Positions 8,581 through 17,121 of a stretch of 64,000 bases of DNA are shown piece after piece (positions within the stretch are counted from its first letter, which is position 1; every line of letters starts with the position of its first letter). Below the pieces are notes generated by a model. The model ran no database searches. It was not told the origin of the DNA and saw only the letters and a program-made list of their open reading frames with translations. Source of the DNA: GCA-2733415 sp965178635 (GTDB lineage: Bacteria; Bacteroidota; Bacteroidia; Flavobacteriales; Flavobacteriaceae); NCBI GenBank assembly GCA_965178635.1, contig CBCXVT010000002.1:3529-67528 (forward strand), written 5' to 3'. The translations under genes and the position numbers were made by a program.

Positions 8581-10593
8581 TTATAAATTAGCAAGTAAGT
8601 TGTCATCAACTAAATTTGGGACAGTAACTTTTAAGCTAGGCTCAGATTTCATAGCCCTTTCAATCGCGAACATAGCACCTTCGTTTCTTGCCCAATTTCT
8701 ACGAGCAATACCGTTATTTACATCCCAAAAAAGCATCGATTCTAAACGTCTTTTTGCTTCTTTACTACCATCAAGAACCATACCGAAACCTCCATTAATA
8801 ACTTCACCCCAACCAACACCACCACCATTGTGGATTGATACCCAAGTAGCACCTCTAAAACTATCACCAATAACATTGTGTATAGCCATATCTGCGGTAA
8901 AACGAGAGCCGTCATATATATTGGATGTTTCTCTATATGGTGAATCTGTCCCTGATACATCATGGTGATCTCTACCTAAAACTACCGTTCCGATGGCACC
9001 TTTTTTAATTGCCTTATTAAAAGCTTTGGCAATTTTCATACGCCCTTCAGCATCTGCATATAGAATACGGGCTTGTGAACCAACTACTAATTTGTTGTCT
9101 TGAGCACCTTTAATCCATTGGATATTATCCGTCATTTGTTGTTGGATTTCAATAGGAGATTCTTTTTTAAGTTTCTCTAAAACTTGACAAGCAATGGCGT
9201 CTGTTTTTGCTAAATCTTCTGGTTTCCCGGAAGCACAAACCCAACGGAACGGTCCAAATCCGTAATCAAAACACATTGGTCCCATGATATCTTGTACATA
9301 ACTGGGGTATTTGAACTCTCTACCAATTGTAGGTTTGTCTGACATTACATCTGCACCAGCACGAGAGGCTTCTAATAGAAACGCATTCCCGTAATCAAAG
9401 AAATAGGTGCCTTTTGCAGTGTGTTGGTTGATTGCTTTTGCATGACGACGTAAAGTTTCCTGAACTTTCTCTTTGAACAGTTCTGGTTCGTTAGCCATCA
9501 TTTCATTTGCGTCTTCAAAAGAAATATCTGCTGGATAGTAACCACCTGCCCATGGATTGTGTAATGATGTTTGATCAGATCCTAAATCAATATGAACATT
9601 TTCTTGATCAAACTTCTCCCATACATCTACAATATTTCCTAAATAGGCAATAGAAACCGTTTCTTTATGTTCTTTGGCCTGATTAACACGAGTAACCAGT
9701 TCATCTAAATCAGTTATTTTTTCATCTATCCAACCTTGATCTAATCTAACTTGTGTAATCTTCGGATTTACTTCTGCGCAAACCGTAATACAACCAGCAA
9801 TGTTACCTGCTTTTGGCTGTGCGCCAGACATACCACCCAAACCTGAGGTTACAAACAAATTCCCTTTAGGGTCTTTGCCTATTTTTCTAAATCCGTTTAA
9901 AACGGTAATTGTTGTTCCGTGAACAATCCCTTGCGGGCCGATATACATATAACTACCTGCGGTCATTTGACCGTACTGTGTAACACCTAAGGCATTAAAT
10001 TTCTCCCAATCGTCAGGTTTTGAGTAATTAGGAATCATCATTCCGTTGGTTACCACAACTCTTGGTGCATCTTTATGAGATGGAAATAACCCCATCGGAT
10101 GTCCAGAATACATGACTAAAGTTTGCTTGTCGGTCATTTCAGACAAGTACTTCATGGTTAATAAATACTGAGCCCAGTTAGAAAACACACCACCATTACC
10201 ACCATATGTGATTAATTCATGCGGGTGTTGTGCTACTGCATAATCCAAGTTATTCTGAATCATTAACATGATTGCTTTGGCTTGCTTGCATTTACCAGGG
10301 TATTCTTTAATAGGCCTGGCTTTCATTTCATAATCTGGGCGAAAACGATACATGTATATGCGCCCATAATCATTTAATTCTTTTAAGAATTCTTTTGCCA
10401 AAACTTCATGATGTTCCGGTTTAAAGTAACGTAAGGCATTTTGTAAAGCTAAAGTCTTTTCTTCATCAGAAAGAATTTCTTTACGTTTTGGCGCATGGTT
10501 AATGTTGGTATCGTATACTTTTACAGGGGGTAATTCGTTTGGAATACCTTGTTTGATATGTTTTTTGAAAGATAATATTGTTGTAGTTTCCAT
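8581..10593 (-). CDS. hutU: Urocanate hydratase
   Basis: The 670-residue protein has the hallmark segments of urocanase: TYGGNGGVFSNW, GQMTAGSYMYIGPQGIVHGTT, GLGGMSGAQPKA and, near the C-terminus, HNGGGVGWGEVINGGFGM. The enzyme uses tightly bound NAD+ to convert urocanate to imidazolone propionate, the second step of histidine breakdown. It is longer than the roughly 557-residue enzyme of Pseudomonas, mainly from an N-terminal extension and insertions; I believe this long form is usual in Bacteroidota. The other hut genes are not in the window. Confidence 0.95.
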   Translation of the reverse strand: METTTILSFKKHIKQGIPNELPPVKVYDTNINHAPKRKEILSDEEKTLALQNALRYFKPEHHEVLAKEFLKELNDYGRIYMYRFRPDYEMKARPIKEYPGKCKQAKAIMLMIQNNLDYAVAQHPHELITYGGNGGVFSNWAQYLLTMKYLSEMTDKQTLVMYSGHPMGLFPSHKDAPRVVVTNGMMIPNYSKPDDWEKFNALGVTQYGQMTAGSYMYIGPQGIVHGTTITVLNGFRKIGKDPKGNLFVTSGLGGMSGAQPKAGNIAGCITVCAEVNPKITQVRLDQGWIDEKITDLDELVTRVNQAKEHKETVSIAYLGNIVDVWEKFDQENVHIDLGSDQTSLHNPWAGGYYPADISFEDANEMMANEPELFKEKVQETLRRHAKAINQHTAKGTYFFDYGNAFLLEASRAGADVMSDKPTIGREFKYPSYVQDIMGPMCFDYGFGPFRWVCASGKPEDLAKTDAIACQVLEKLKKESPIEIQQQMTDNIQWIKGAQDNKLVVGSQARILYADAEGRMKIAKAFNKAIKKGAIGTVVLGRDHHDVSGTDSPYRETSNIYDGSRFTADMAIHNVIGDSFRGATWVSIHNGGGVGWGEVINGGFGMVLDGSKEAKRRLESMLFWDVNNGIARRNWARNEGAMFAIERAMKSEPSLKVTVPNLVDDNLLANL

Positions 10594-10711
10594 AATAAGA
10601 TTGTTGTGTAACTAGTTAATTTGTTTTCTTAATACTAAATTTAGGTCTACAAATAACTACGGATAACGGATGTCAACCCTATGGTATTTGCTATAAATAG
10701 CAATTTTATAC

Positions 10712-10906
10712 TTAAGTAGCTGAAGATCCATTAGTCTTTCTTTTTTTTTTGGTGTTCGTTTTTTTATTGAATCCATAGGGGCAATGTCTACAGCCACTTT
10801 CGCAACAATAACCACGTTTTAAATGGTATTGTTCAGTGAAGCATTTGTAACCTTCAGGAGTTAAATAGTAATCTCCGTCTTCAATGGGTATGCGCTTTTT
10901 AATCAT
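10712..10906 (-). CDS. DUF5522 small cysteine-rich protein
   Basis: The 64-residue protein carries the DUF5522 pattern GDYYLTPEGYKCFTE ... HLKRGYCCESGCRHCPYG. The CCxxxCxxC cysteines suggest a bound metal. The C-terminal tail is very basic (KKKRK). I chose the ATG at 10906 rather than an upstream TTG at 10927, because a perfect TATATTTG promoter element lies between them (10911-10918), just upstream of the ATG. The function of the family is unknown. Confidence 0.8.
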   Translation of the reverse strand: MIKKRIPIEDGDYYLTPEGYKCFTEQYHLKRGYCCESGCRHCPYGFNKKTNTKKKRKTNGSSAT

Positions 10907-10910
10907 ATTG

Positions 10911-10918
10911 ATACAAAT
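10911..10918 (-). promoter_or_regulatory. Predicted -7 element of the DUF5522 gene
   Basis: TATATTTG is read on the minus strand, six bases or fewer before the ATG. A clear -33 TTG at normal spacing is not seen. Confidence 0.4.
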
Positions 10919-10957
10919 ATACAGCAAATTTGGTTTGATTATTGCTACTAAAAGTAT

Positions 10958-11281
10958 ATGATTTTGTTTAATAAATATATTGTACCTAAAGATTTTGTTA
11001 GCCTAACGTTATTTCCTTTTATTTTTTTGAAGTCTATTGCGCAAAAAGAAAATAAAGTTCTTTTAAATCATGAAAAAATACATTTGCAACAACAGAAAGA
11101 GATGTTGGTACTGTTTTTTTATTTGTGGTATACAGTAGAGTTTTTAGTACGTTTTGTGAAAACAAAAAACAAGAATAAAGCTTATAGGGGTATTTCATTT
11201 GAGCAGGAAGCTTATGCTCATGAAACCGATATGTTATATATAGAAAAACGCCCTAAATGGGCGTTTTTGAAATATTTATGA
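10958..11281 (+). CDS. Small membrane-associated protein with an HExxH motif
   Basis: The 107 residues contain HEKIH (about residues 38-42), the zinc-metallopeptidase signature, followed by one hydrophobic segment (MLVLFFYLWYTVEFLV, about 49-64) and a later EQEAYAHE that could supply a third zinc ligand. This would make a minimal gluzincin-like protein. I recall similar short proteins as conserved hypotheticals in Bacteroidota but know no tested function. It is divergent from the DUF5522 gene. Its last codons contain a strong terminator hairpin. Confidence 0.7.
   Translation: MILFNKYIVPKDFVSLTLFPFIFLKSIAQKENKVLLNHEKIHLQQQKEMLVLFFYLWYTVEFLVRFVKTKNKNKAYRGISFEQEAYAHETDMLYIEKRPKWAFLKYL
11244..11268. 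terminator. Bidirectional terminator lying inside the 3' end of a coding region
   Basis: AAAACGCCC and GGGCGTTTT pair perfectly around TAAAT. It ends 13 bases before the stop codon (11279-11281) of the HExxH gene. It can also end transcription of the minus-strand gene at 11295. Confidence 0.7.
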
Positions 11282-11294
11282 CACCTATTTATGA

Positions 11295-11960
11295 TTAATC
11301 TAATATAGTCATATAGCTTGTATAATTGGTTCTGTCAATTGTAAAACCATCAGAATGGTTAACGCCACCATTTCGTCCTCTTAATCTAATTGTTACAGAG
11401 ACTCCAGGCGTTACTGTAAGAGGAAAATTTGCTGCAGTAATTGAAGCGGCACCTGCAGAACCAGTTACATCATCAGAAGTTCCTGTTAAACTAAGAAAAT
11501 TACCAACGTTTGTTCCTCCATTTGTAATTCCTACTGAGAACCATGTAAGTGGGTCAATACTTGAAGTTAGTGGGTTGTATCCCGTAATAGTAAATGATAA
11601 ATAAACTACAGCATGCTTAGGTGTAAATGTGATACTAGCCCCAGTAATATTAGTTAATGATGTGCTTGTAATATTTTGGGCTCCACTTGGTAAAATAACA
11701 CTTTGTATATTATCTCCATAAATTGCAGTACGAACTTGTAAATCTCCTGAAGCATTAACAGCAATTGGCGCTAAGTCTGTACCGTTATTGTTACTATTGT
11801 TTGTGCTATTTAGTCCCTCTATTCTTATAGTAGAACTAGTTCCTGCAATGTGTAATTCTTGTAAAGGATTAGTTGTTCCAATACCAACTTGTGCATAGTT
11901 GATTTTAGTGCATAGCGCAAAAGCAGCCATAAACACCATTCGGGTAATGTTTTTGAGCAT
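11295..11960 (-). CDS. Secreted VGIGTTNP-type surface protein
   Basis: The 221-residue protein has a signal peptide (ALCTKINYAQ) directly followed by QVGIGTTNPLQELHI, the N-terminal motif of many Bacteroidota exported proteins. A later ICL-like domain rich in Thr, Ser, Gly and Asn (about 80-221) looks beta-stranded, with ITFTPKHAVVYLSF and VTIRLRGRNGG. No enzyme motif is seen. It is the last of a minus-strand series of related genes (11.3-15.1 kb). It probably acts at the cell surface or outside the cell; the function is unknown. Confidence 0.75.
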   Translation of the reverse strand: MLKNITRMVFMAAFALCTKINYAQVGIGTTNPLQELHIAGTSSTIRIEGLNSTNNSNNNGTDLAPIAVNASGDLQVRTAIYGDNIQSVILPSGAQNITSTSLTNITGASITFTPKHAVVYLSFTITGYNPLTSSIDPLTWFSVGITNGGTNVGNFLSLTGTSDDVTGSAGAASITAANFPLTVTPGVSVTIRLRGRNGGVNHSDGFTIDRTNYTSYMTILD

Positions 11961-12117
11961 TTTAATTCGGGTATTTTAATTAATTTTTAAATATTCAGAA
12001 AAGAATTCAAACCACTGATCTCTTTAAGGTCGACAAACTTACTAAAATAATCGACAAACGCAACTTTATTTTGTGTAACTAGTTGTTGTTAATTTACAGT
12101 TCATTAATTTAAAGCAC

Positions 12118-12146
12118 AAAAAAAACATCCATATTGGATGTTTTTA
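12118..12146 (-). terminator. Terminator of the 12172-13265 gene pair
   Basis: AAAACATCC (12122-12130) pairs with GGATGTTTT (12137-12145) around ATATT-type loop bases. A and T runs flank it. Confidence 0.7.
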
Positions 12147-12171
12147 AGTGTTGCAACAAATGAAGAGTTTA

Positions 12172-12486
12172 TTATTTTATTTGTTTTTTAAGTTCACTTA
12201 CTGTTTTAGGTACAGTTAGTGAATATGGTCTTATTCTTTTCTTTGAACCCAATTTTTCAGGTTTAGGACTACTTGCTATAAATGCTTTTAATTCAGTTAC
12301 TGTATTAAACTTTCTTAATGAATTATTGTTAGTTGTTTTAATTTTAGCTTTTATAGTTGGTTTTGCAGTATTAATATATGTTTTTAGTTCAGCTACCGTT
12401 TTTGGTACAGTTAACTTTGTTGACTTTTGTGAAAAAGCCAAATTTGCTACAATAAGGAAACATCCAAATAGAATTAGCTTTTTCAT
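12172..12486 (-). CDS. Small secreted protein with an internal VPKTVAELK-type repeat
   Basis: The 104 residues begin with a clear signal peptide (LIVANLAFSQ). The mature part is basic and holds three copies of a short unit: LTVPKTVAELKTYI (about residue 25), LRKFNTVTELKAFI (about 57) and LTVPKTVSELKKQI (about 90), separated by Lys/Pro/Asn-rich linkers. I know of no family for it. It starts two bases after the stop of the upstream VGIGTTNP gene, so the two are one operon. Repeats of this kind may bind a partner; nothing more can be said. Confidence 0.65.
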   Translation of the reverse strand: MKKLILFGCFLIVANLAFSQKSTKLTVPKTVAELKTYINTAKPTIKAKIKTTNNNSLRKFNTVTELKAFIASSPKPEKLGSKKRIRPYSLTVPKTVSELKKQIK

Positions 12487-12488
12487 AA

Positions 12489-13265
12489 TTAGTTGTGTTT
12501 TATTAATTTAAGTGTAGCTCCATATGGATTACCACCAAACTCTACTTCAGTTTCTACATGATCAGTTAAGGAGCCATTTGAATCTTTTGTTCTAGTAGCG
12601 CCAGAAGTTGTACCAAATATTTCCATTGTATGCGCTCCAGCAGCAAGTGATACATAAACAGATCCGTTAAGCATAAAAGGCCCACTTGTAAAAGTATTGG
12701 TCTGAGTTCCAGATCCTCCAGATAAAGTTGTCCCGTCATCATAATTTGTGTATAAATCAGTATACCAGTTTTCAAATCCACCATCTACATAAACAGCAAC
12801 TCCGTACCATCTTGCTATTCCATCTGTGATAGGTCCGCCAGCTGGATCTCCAACTCTTACTGGTATTGAGAAGTTTATTTCTACTAATGTTTGTTGTGTC
12901 AGAGTAAAGTTTTCAGTATGCATTGCTGCAGACCATAATTGAGCACCATCTGTTGTTGCAATTGTTACTGATGGTTCAATAAACGCTGTTTCATCTAAAT
13001 CTGTAATTGAATTACTTAAAAAAGAAGGTCCACCTATAACGATATTACCGTCTGTATCTACAGCTAATGGAGAAAGATCAATACCATTATTGTCTGCGTG
13101 AGTATTGTTTAATGCCTCTATTCGTATTGTTTCAGTAAGAGGGTCAGTCCCGTCAATATGTAATTTTTGTTGCGGGTTAGTTGTTCCAATTCCTACTTGG
13201 GCAAAAGCAGTAGTTGCCATACACATAGTAGCGATAACAGCTAAAGATTGGGTTAATTTTTTCAT
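12489..13265 (-). CDS. Secreted VGIGTTNP-type surface protein
   Basis: The 258-residue protein has a signal peptide (MCMATTAFAQ) followed by VGIGTTNPQQKLHIDG and a conserved block TETIRIEALNNTHADNNGIDLSPLAVDTDGNIV. The neighbour at 11295 has the same two blocks, so the two are paralogues over about the first 75 residues. The C-terminal part (about 90-258) is beta-rich and different. It heads an operon with the repeat protein at 12172. A surface role is inferred. Confidence 0.75.
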   Translation of the reverse strand: MKKLTQSLAVIATMCMATTAFAQVGIGTTNPQQKLHIDGTDPLTETIRIEALNNTHADNNGIDLSPLAVDTDGNIVIGGPSFLSNSITDLDETAFIEPSVTIATTDGAQLWSAAMHTENFTLTQQTLVEINFSIPVRVGDPAGGPITDGIARWYGVAVYVDGGFENWYTDLYTNYDDGTTLSGGSGTQTNTFTSGPFMLNGSVYVSLAAGAHTMEIFGTTSGATRTKDSNGSLTDHVETEVEFGGNPYGATLKLIKHN

Positions 13266-13449
13266 AATAAACTTGGGTATTTATTGGGTTAATTTTGGTT
13301 ATGATTCGCTTATAATCGAGTAAGCATAACCGATTATCGACGAATAATAAGTCAAATGATATGTTTTTCGATAAAACGCAAAAAATACAGACAAAATGCA
13401 CACCTTGTGCACTTTGTCGTTATTTTGGTAATAGCATGGTCTATAACAC

Positions 13450-13486
13450 AAAAAAAGACAGCTCATTAATGAGCTGTCTTTTTGGT
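13450..13486 (-). terminator. Terminator of the large VGIGTTTP gene
   Basis: AAAAGACAGCTCATT and AATGAGCTGTCTTTT form a perfect 15-base inverted repeat, flanked by A and T runs. Confidence 0.85.
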
Positions 13487-13506
13487 TACTACTTAACAGT
13501 ATAGTA

Positions 13507-15137
13507 TTATTTTCTTTTTCCAACTTTTGCTTTTCCATATTTTAATGGCTTAAGTTTGTCAGGTCCATATGGGAAACGCACGCCTTCATGTTTAGATTCA
13601 ACTTTCCCAGATTCGTCTATATCATCTATTCTGTTAGCAACAATATGCCAAGAGAATTGTATGTTTGAATTTCCGCCATTCAATTCTTTAACTTTAAAGC
13701 TGTTTTTACTCTTTTCAGTTACAAATACACCATTACAGTCACCTTCCAGTTGAATAAACACTTTTAAAGGGTGTTTCTTGTCAATATGTATGTTGTTTGC
13801 TAATATTGGATCTATAGGGATATAGGCTTCTCCATTACTTAGTCTTCCAATTCCAAAATCTTGAAATAATATTTCAGGTGCTTCGGGAGAGAATAACACT
13901 CTTTTTTTTCCTTCATGGTTTATCATTGTTGAGTTTGATCCGGTACCTACAATTTTATAAGTAGTACCTCCGGTTCTGATACCTACAAATGCATAATCTT
14001 CTCCAGCATTTCCACCACCACCTCCAGCGTTGTTATCTGAATTACCATCAAAATATCCACCAAACTTGTCTGTTCCGTCGTCTCCTGCTATATACGCTAC
14101 TGGAGTAGTTGTGTCGGTGATGTCACCTCCAATAAAATAACCTCCATATCGTTCATTTGTTGTGTTAGATGCTGAACCATATACACCTATTTCTGCACCA
14201 TTACCTACAACTCCAATTGCAAAACCTACTGGTGTATTTACAGTTGTTGTACCGTTTGCAACACCTGCAATACCTGTACCACTAGCAGAATTTTGACTGA
14301 TACCTACAGCTCCAATACCTTGGGTAGTTGAAAAATTTTCAGCATACATACCCCACCCTGAACCAGAGGTGTACCCGTTGATAGGGAAGCCGTTTGCAGG
14401 AGCATAAGACGTAAACATATCACCTGCTCCGTAAGGAGATGCTGCTCTAAAATATATTTGGTCAGTTCCGGAATCTAAAAAAAGCATATTTGCTTCTGTA
14501 TCAGACTCTATTCTGAAATCTGCATTATCTATCCCTTGTTCATTAAAAATTGTAGTTCCGTTACCATGAATTCTATGGTTCATAGCATTATTTTCATTCA
14601 CTTCAATTACACCGTCGTCATTAGAGTCATAAATATGCACTAATTCATCACCAGTATCTGTACCACCAAGTCTAGTTCTTATTTCGTCTGCAAAAGTTGT
14701 TTGCGCGTTTTCAACTCTAATTTTTGTAATATTATTTCTTTTAATTGCTAAATCTACTCCGTCTGTAGTTCCTAGAAAATTTGTACTATAGGTAGTTCCT
14801 GTATTTCCGGTTAACGACCAATCAGCACTTGGTGTAGCTCCTAATCTAACCCAGACGCACCATCGTTATAGTAAAATCCAGGAGTTACATCACCAGCAGT
14901 TGCAGTGTTATATACAATCATACCAGCAACATCTGCACTTAGAGGAGCAGGATTAGTGGTCATTGTTAAGGCCATTCTAGGGAGTAGTACTCCGCCGGGA
15001 TTAGCAACCGTTGAGTTAATTTCCAGAAGGGCATCTGAATTTGGCGTTGTTGTTCCAATACCAACTTGCGCAAAACTGGCTTGCGAAATTAGAATGGTAC
15101 TCAATATTGCAAATAATTTTGAGATAGTTTTATACAT
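13507..15137 (-). pseudogene. Large secreted VGIGTTTP surface protein, interrupted by one frameshift
   Basis: The N-terminal 98 codons (start 15137) encode a signal peptide ending SQASFAQ, then VGIGTTTPNSDALLEI and LLPRMALTMTTNPAPL, and run into a stop at 14841. The next frame continues without a gap (WVRLGATPSADWSL, then IKRNNITKIRVENAQ) down to 13507. Putting back one T near 14848, which gives GAS-WVRLG, restores one protein of about 540 residues. The later part is Gly/Asn/Thr-rich and ends in a conserved C-terminal region with VFIQLEGDCNGVFVTEKS, resembling the end of phage-tail-fibre-like or adhesin proteins. A sequencing error is as likely as a true mutation. Confidence 0.75.
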
Positions 15138-15398
15138 AATTTAGTTTTTTAGGGGTATTAATACTTAAAAATAAGAAATAGTCTATATAAATATTATTTT
15201 TTTGATTTTTTTCGTTTAATGGTGTCTAATAATCGATTAAAGTATTTTTTATCTGATGTTTTGATAATTTATTAATTGAATTACTGAGGATGTCTCAGTT
15301 AATAACTGATTTTGTATGGTTTTTTATAATCATGTAATGATAAATAAAACCTTGATTAAGATGTTGTATTTTTGTGATTGTTAATTATTTGTAAACAA

Positions 15399-16298
15399 AT
15401 GAAAGAGTTAAATAAAAATTGTATTAGAACCCAAAGCTTAATTCAACAAGTTGCTTTAAGACGAGAGGACCAATTGGGTAATGGAATTTCTGGGAATAAG
15501 CTTAGAAAATTAAAATACAATATTCTTGAAGCTAAAAAATTAGGGCTATCTAAAATTATAACTTTCGGCGGAGCATATTCCAATCACATTATGGCGGCAT
15601 CTTATATCAAGAAGCTACATAGCATTGAGGTTGTTGGTGTGATTAGAGGAGAAGAATTGGAAGATAAAATACATAGCAACCCAACTTTAAAATTTGCTCA
15701 AGAAAACGGCATGAAATTTCATTTTGTGTCAAGAGAAACATATAAAAATAAAGAAAACCCAGGTTTTATAGATGAGTTAAAAAAACAATACGGTGATTTT
15801 TATCTTTTACCAGAAGGTGGAACAAATGAATTGGCAATAAAAGGTTGTGAAGAAATACTTACACCAGAAGACACTCAATACGATTACATCTGTTGTGCGG
15901 TTGGAACAGGAGGTACTTTAGCAGGCTTGATTAATGCGAGTCAACCACATCAGAAAGTTTTAGGCTTCTCTGCATTAAAAGGTGATTTTTTGAAAGCCGA
16001 TGTTGCTAAACTAGTCTCCAAAGACAATTGGAGTATCAATACAGATTATCATTTTGGAGGGTATGCAAAAGTGACTAAAGAATTAATAGACTTCATGAAT
16101 ACGTTTAAAACTGAGACTTCAATTCTTTTAGATCCTATTTATAATGCTAAAGTTTTATTCGGAATTTATGATTTATTGAAAAAAGGTCATTTCTCAAAAA
16201 ATACTAGTATTTTAGCCATTCATACTGGGGGGCTGCAAGCTATTTCTGGAATGAATCAATTACTACAGAAAAAAGGATTGCCTTTAATCAATTTATAA
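15399..16298 (+). CDS. PLP-dependent ACC deaminase / D-cysteine desulfhydrase family enzyme
   Basis: The 299-residue protein has the fold-type II PLP pattern of this family: GNGISGNKLRKLKYN (about 29-43, with the lysine expected to hold PLP), FGGAYSNHI, LLPEGGTNELAIKG and AVGTGGTLAGL for phosphate binding. Members break D-cysteine or 1-aminocyclopropane-1-carboxylate to a 2-oxoacid and ammonia; sequence alone does not decide which. I use ATG 15399; the frame is open further up to a TTG at 15378. A TATTTTTG element at 15367-15374 may be its -7 box. The next gene follows after 7 bases. Confidence 0.85.
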   Translation: MKELNKNCIRTQSLIQQVALRREDQLGNGISGNKLRKLKYNILEAKKLGLSKIITFGGAYSNHIMAASYIKKLHSIEVVGVIRGEELEDKIHSNPTLKFAQENGMKFHFVSRETYKNKENPGFIDELKKQYGDFYLLPEGGTNELAIKGCEEILTPEDTQYDYICCAVGTGGTLAGLINASQPHQKVLGFSALKGDFLKADVAKLVSKDNWSINTDYHFGGYAKVTKELIDFMNTFKTETSILLDPIYNAKVLFGIYDLLKKGHFSKNTSILAIHTGGLQAISGMNQLLQKKGLPLINL

Positions 16299-16305
16299 AA
16301 AATAA

Positions 16306-17121
16306 ATGAAAATATTTTTTACACTATTACTTGCTTCTGTTATGGTAAGTTGTGGAAGCAGCAGAGTTATCACATCAAAAGAAGAGCATAAGGAATATAA
16401 CTCAGAGGCAGAGCACAAGCCTCAAAACACTAGTGAACAGCCGGCTAATAAGGTACCAAGTTCACCAAGCGTAGCTTCTCCTAAAGTAGATAATTCACCA
16501 ATACATACTACGGATAAAGTAGCAAGATATGTGCATAAATACAATGCTATAGCGCAATATGAAATGCAACAATCAGGCATACCTGCAAGTATCACTTTGG
16601 CACAAGGTATTCTAGAATCTGGTGCTGGACAAGGAGATTTAACACAACGTGCAAATAATCATTTCGGAATTAAATGTCACGGTTGGACTGGTGAAAAAGT
16701 GTATCACGATGATGATAAAAAAGCAGAGTGTTTTAGAAAATATACCCACCCATCAGAGTCATTTAAAGACCACTCTGAGTTTTTAACCTCAAGAGGTCGA
16801 TATGCATCTTTATTTCAATTAGATAAAAAAGATTACAAAGGTTGGGCAAAAGGTTTGCGAAAAGCTGGTTATGCTACAGATCCGAGATACCCATCAAAAT
16901 TAATCAGTTTGATTGAACGTTATAATTTGGATAAATATGATGTGGTTTCAAAGTTAAATTCGCATCAAACTAATCATGATATATTAGATTATAAAGTAAT
17001 GCAAGGAGATACACTGTATTCAATTGCTAGGAAGTTTAATTTATCAGTTGATCAATTAATGGAAATGAATAATTTATCTGATACAACGTTAACAATCGGA
17101 CAACAATTAACAGTACAATAA
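16306..17121 (+). CDS. Lipoprotein peptidoglycan hydrolase: glucosaminidase plus LysM
   Basis: The 271-residue protein has a lipoprotein signal (ASVMVSCGSS, Cys near 16), a Ser/Pro/Lys-rich linker (about 20-75), a GH73-type N-acetylglucosaminidase domain (about 80-220; ASITLAQGILESGAGQGDL with the likely catalytic Glu, NNHFGIKCH, YATDPRYPSKL), and one C-terminal LysM domain (about 225-271; YKVMQGDTLYSIARKFN). It would cut the glycan strands of the cell wall from the outer membrane's inner face. hemL begins at the next base. Confidence 0.9.
   Translation: MKIFFTLLLASVMVSCGSSRVITSKEEHKEYNSEAEHKPQNTSEQPANKVPSSPSVASPKVDNSPIHTTDKVARYVHKYNAIAQYEMQQSGIPASITLAQGILESGAGQGDLTQRANNHFGIKCHGWTGEKVYHDDDKKAECFRKYTHPSESFKDHSEFLTSRGRYASLFQLDKKDYKGWAKGLRKAGYATDPRYPSKLISLIERYNLDKYDVVSKLNSHQTNHDILDYKVMQGDTLYSIARKFNLSVDQLMEMNNLSDTTLTIGQQLTVQ

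Noticed and set aside
8600..8968. A 122-codon frame on the plus strand opposite hutU
   Set aside because: It is antisense to a clear urocanase gene with an excellent protein match; low-complexity Pro/Ser content is typical of shadow frames.
12172..12486. The repeated VPKTVAELK units as a CRISPR-like or DNA-level repeat
   Set aside because: The three copies are spaced unevenly and agree at the protein level, not as direct DNA repeats with spacers.
13507..15137. Programmed frameshifting in the surface protein
   Set aside because: No slippery heptamer or following pseudoknot is seen at the shift; one lost base explains it more simply.
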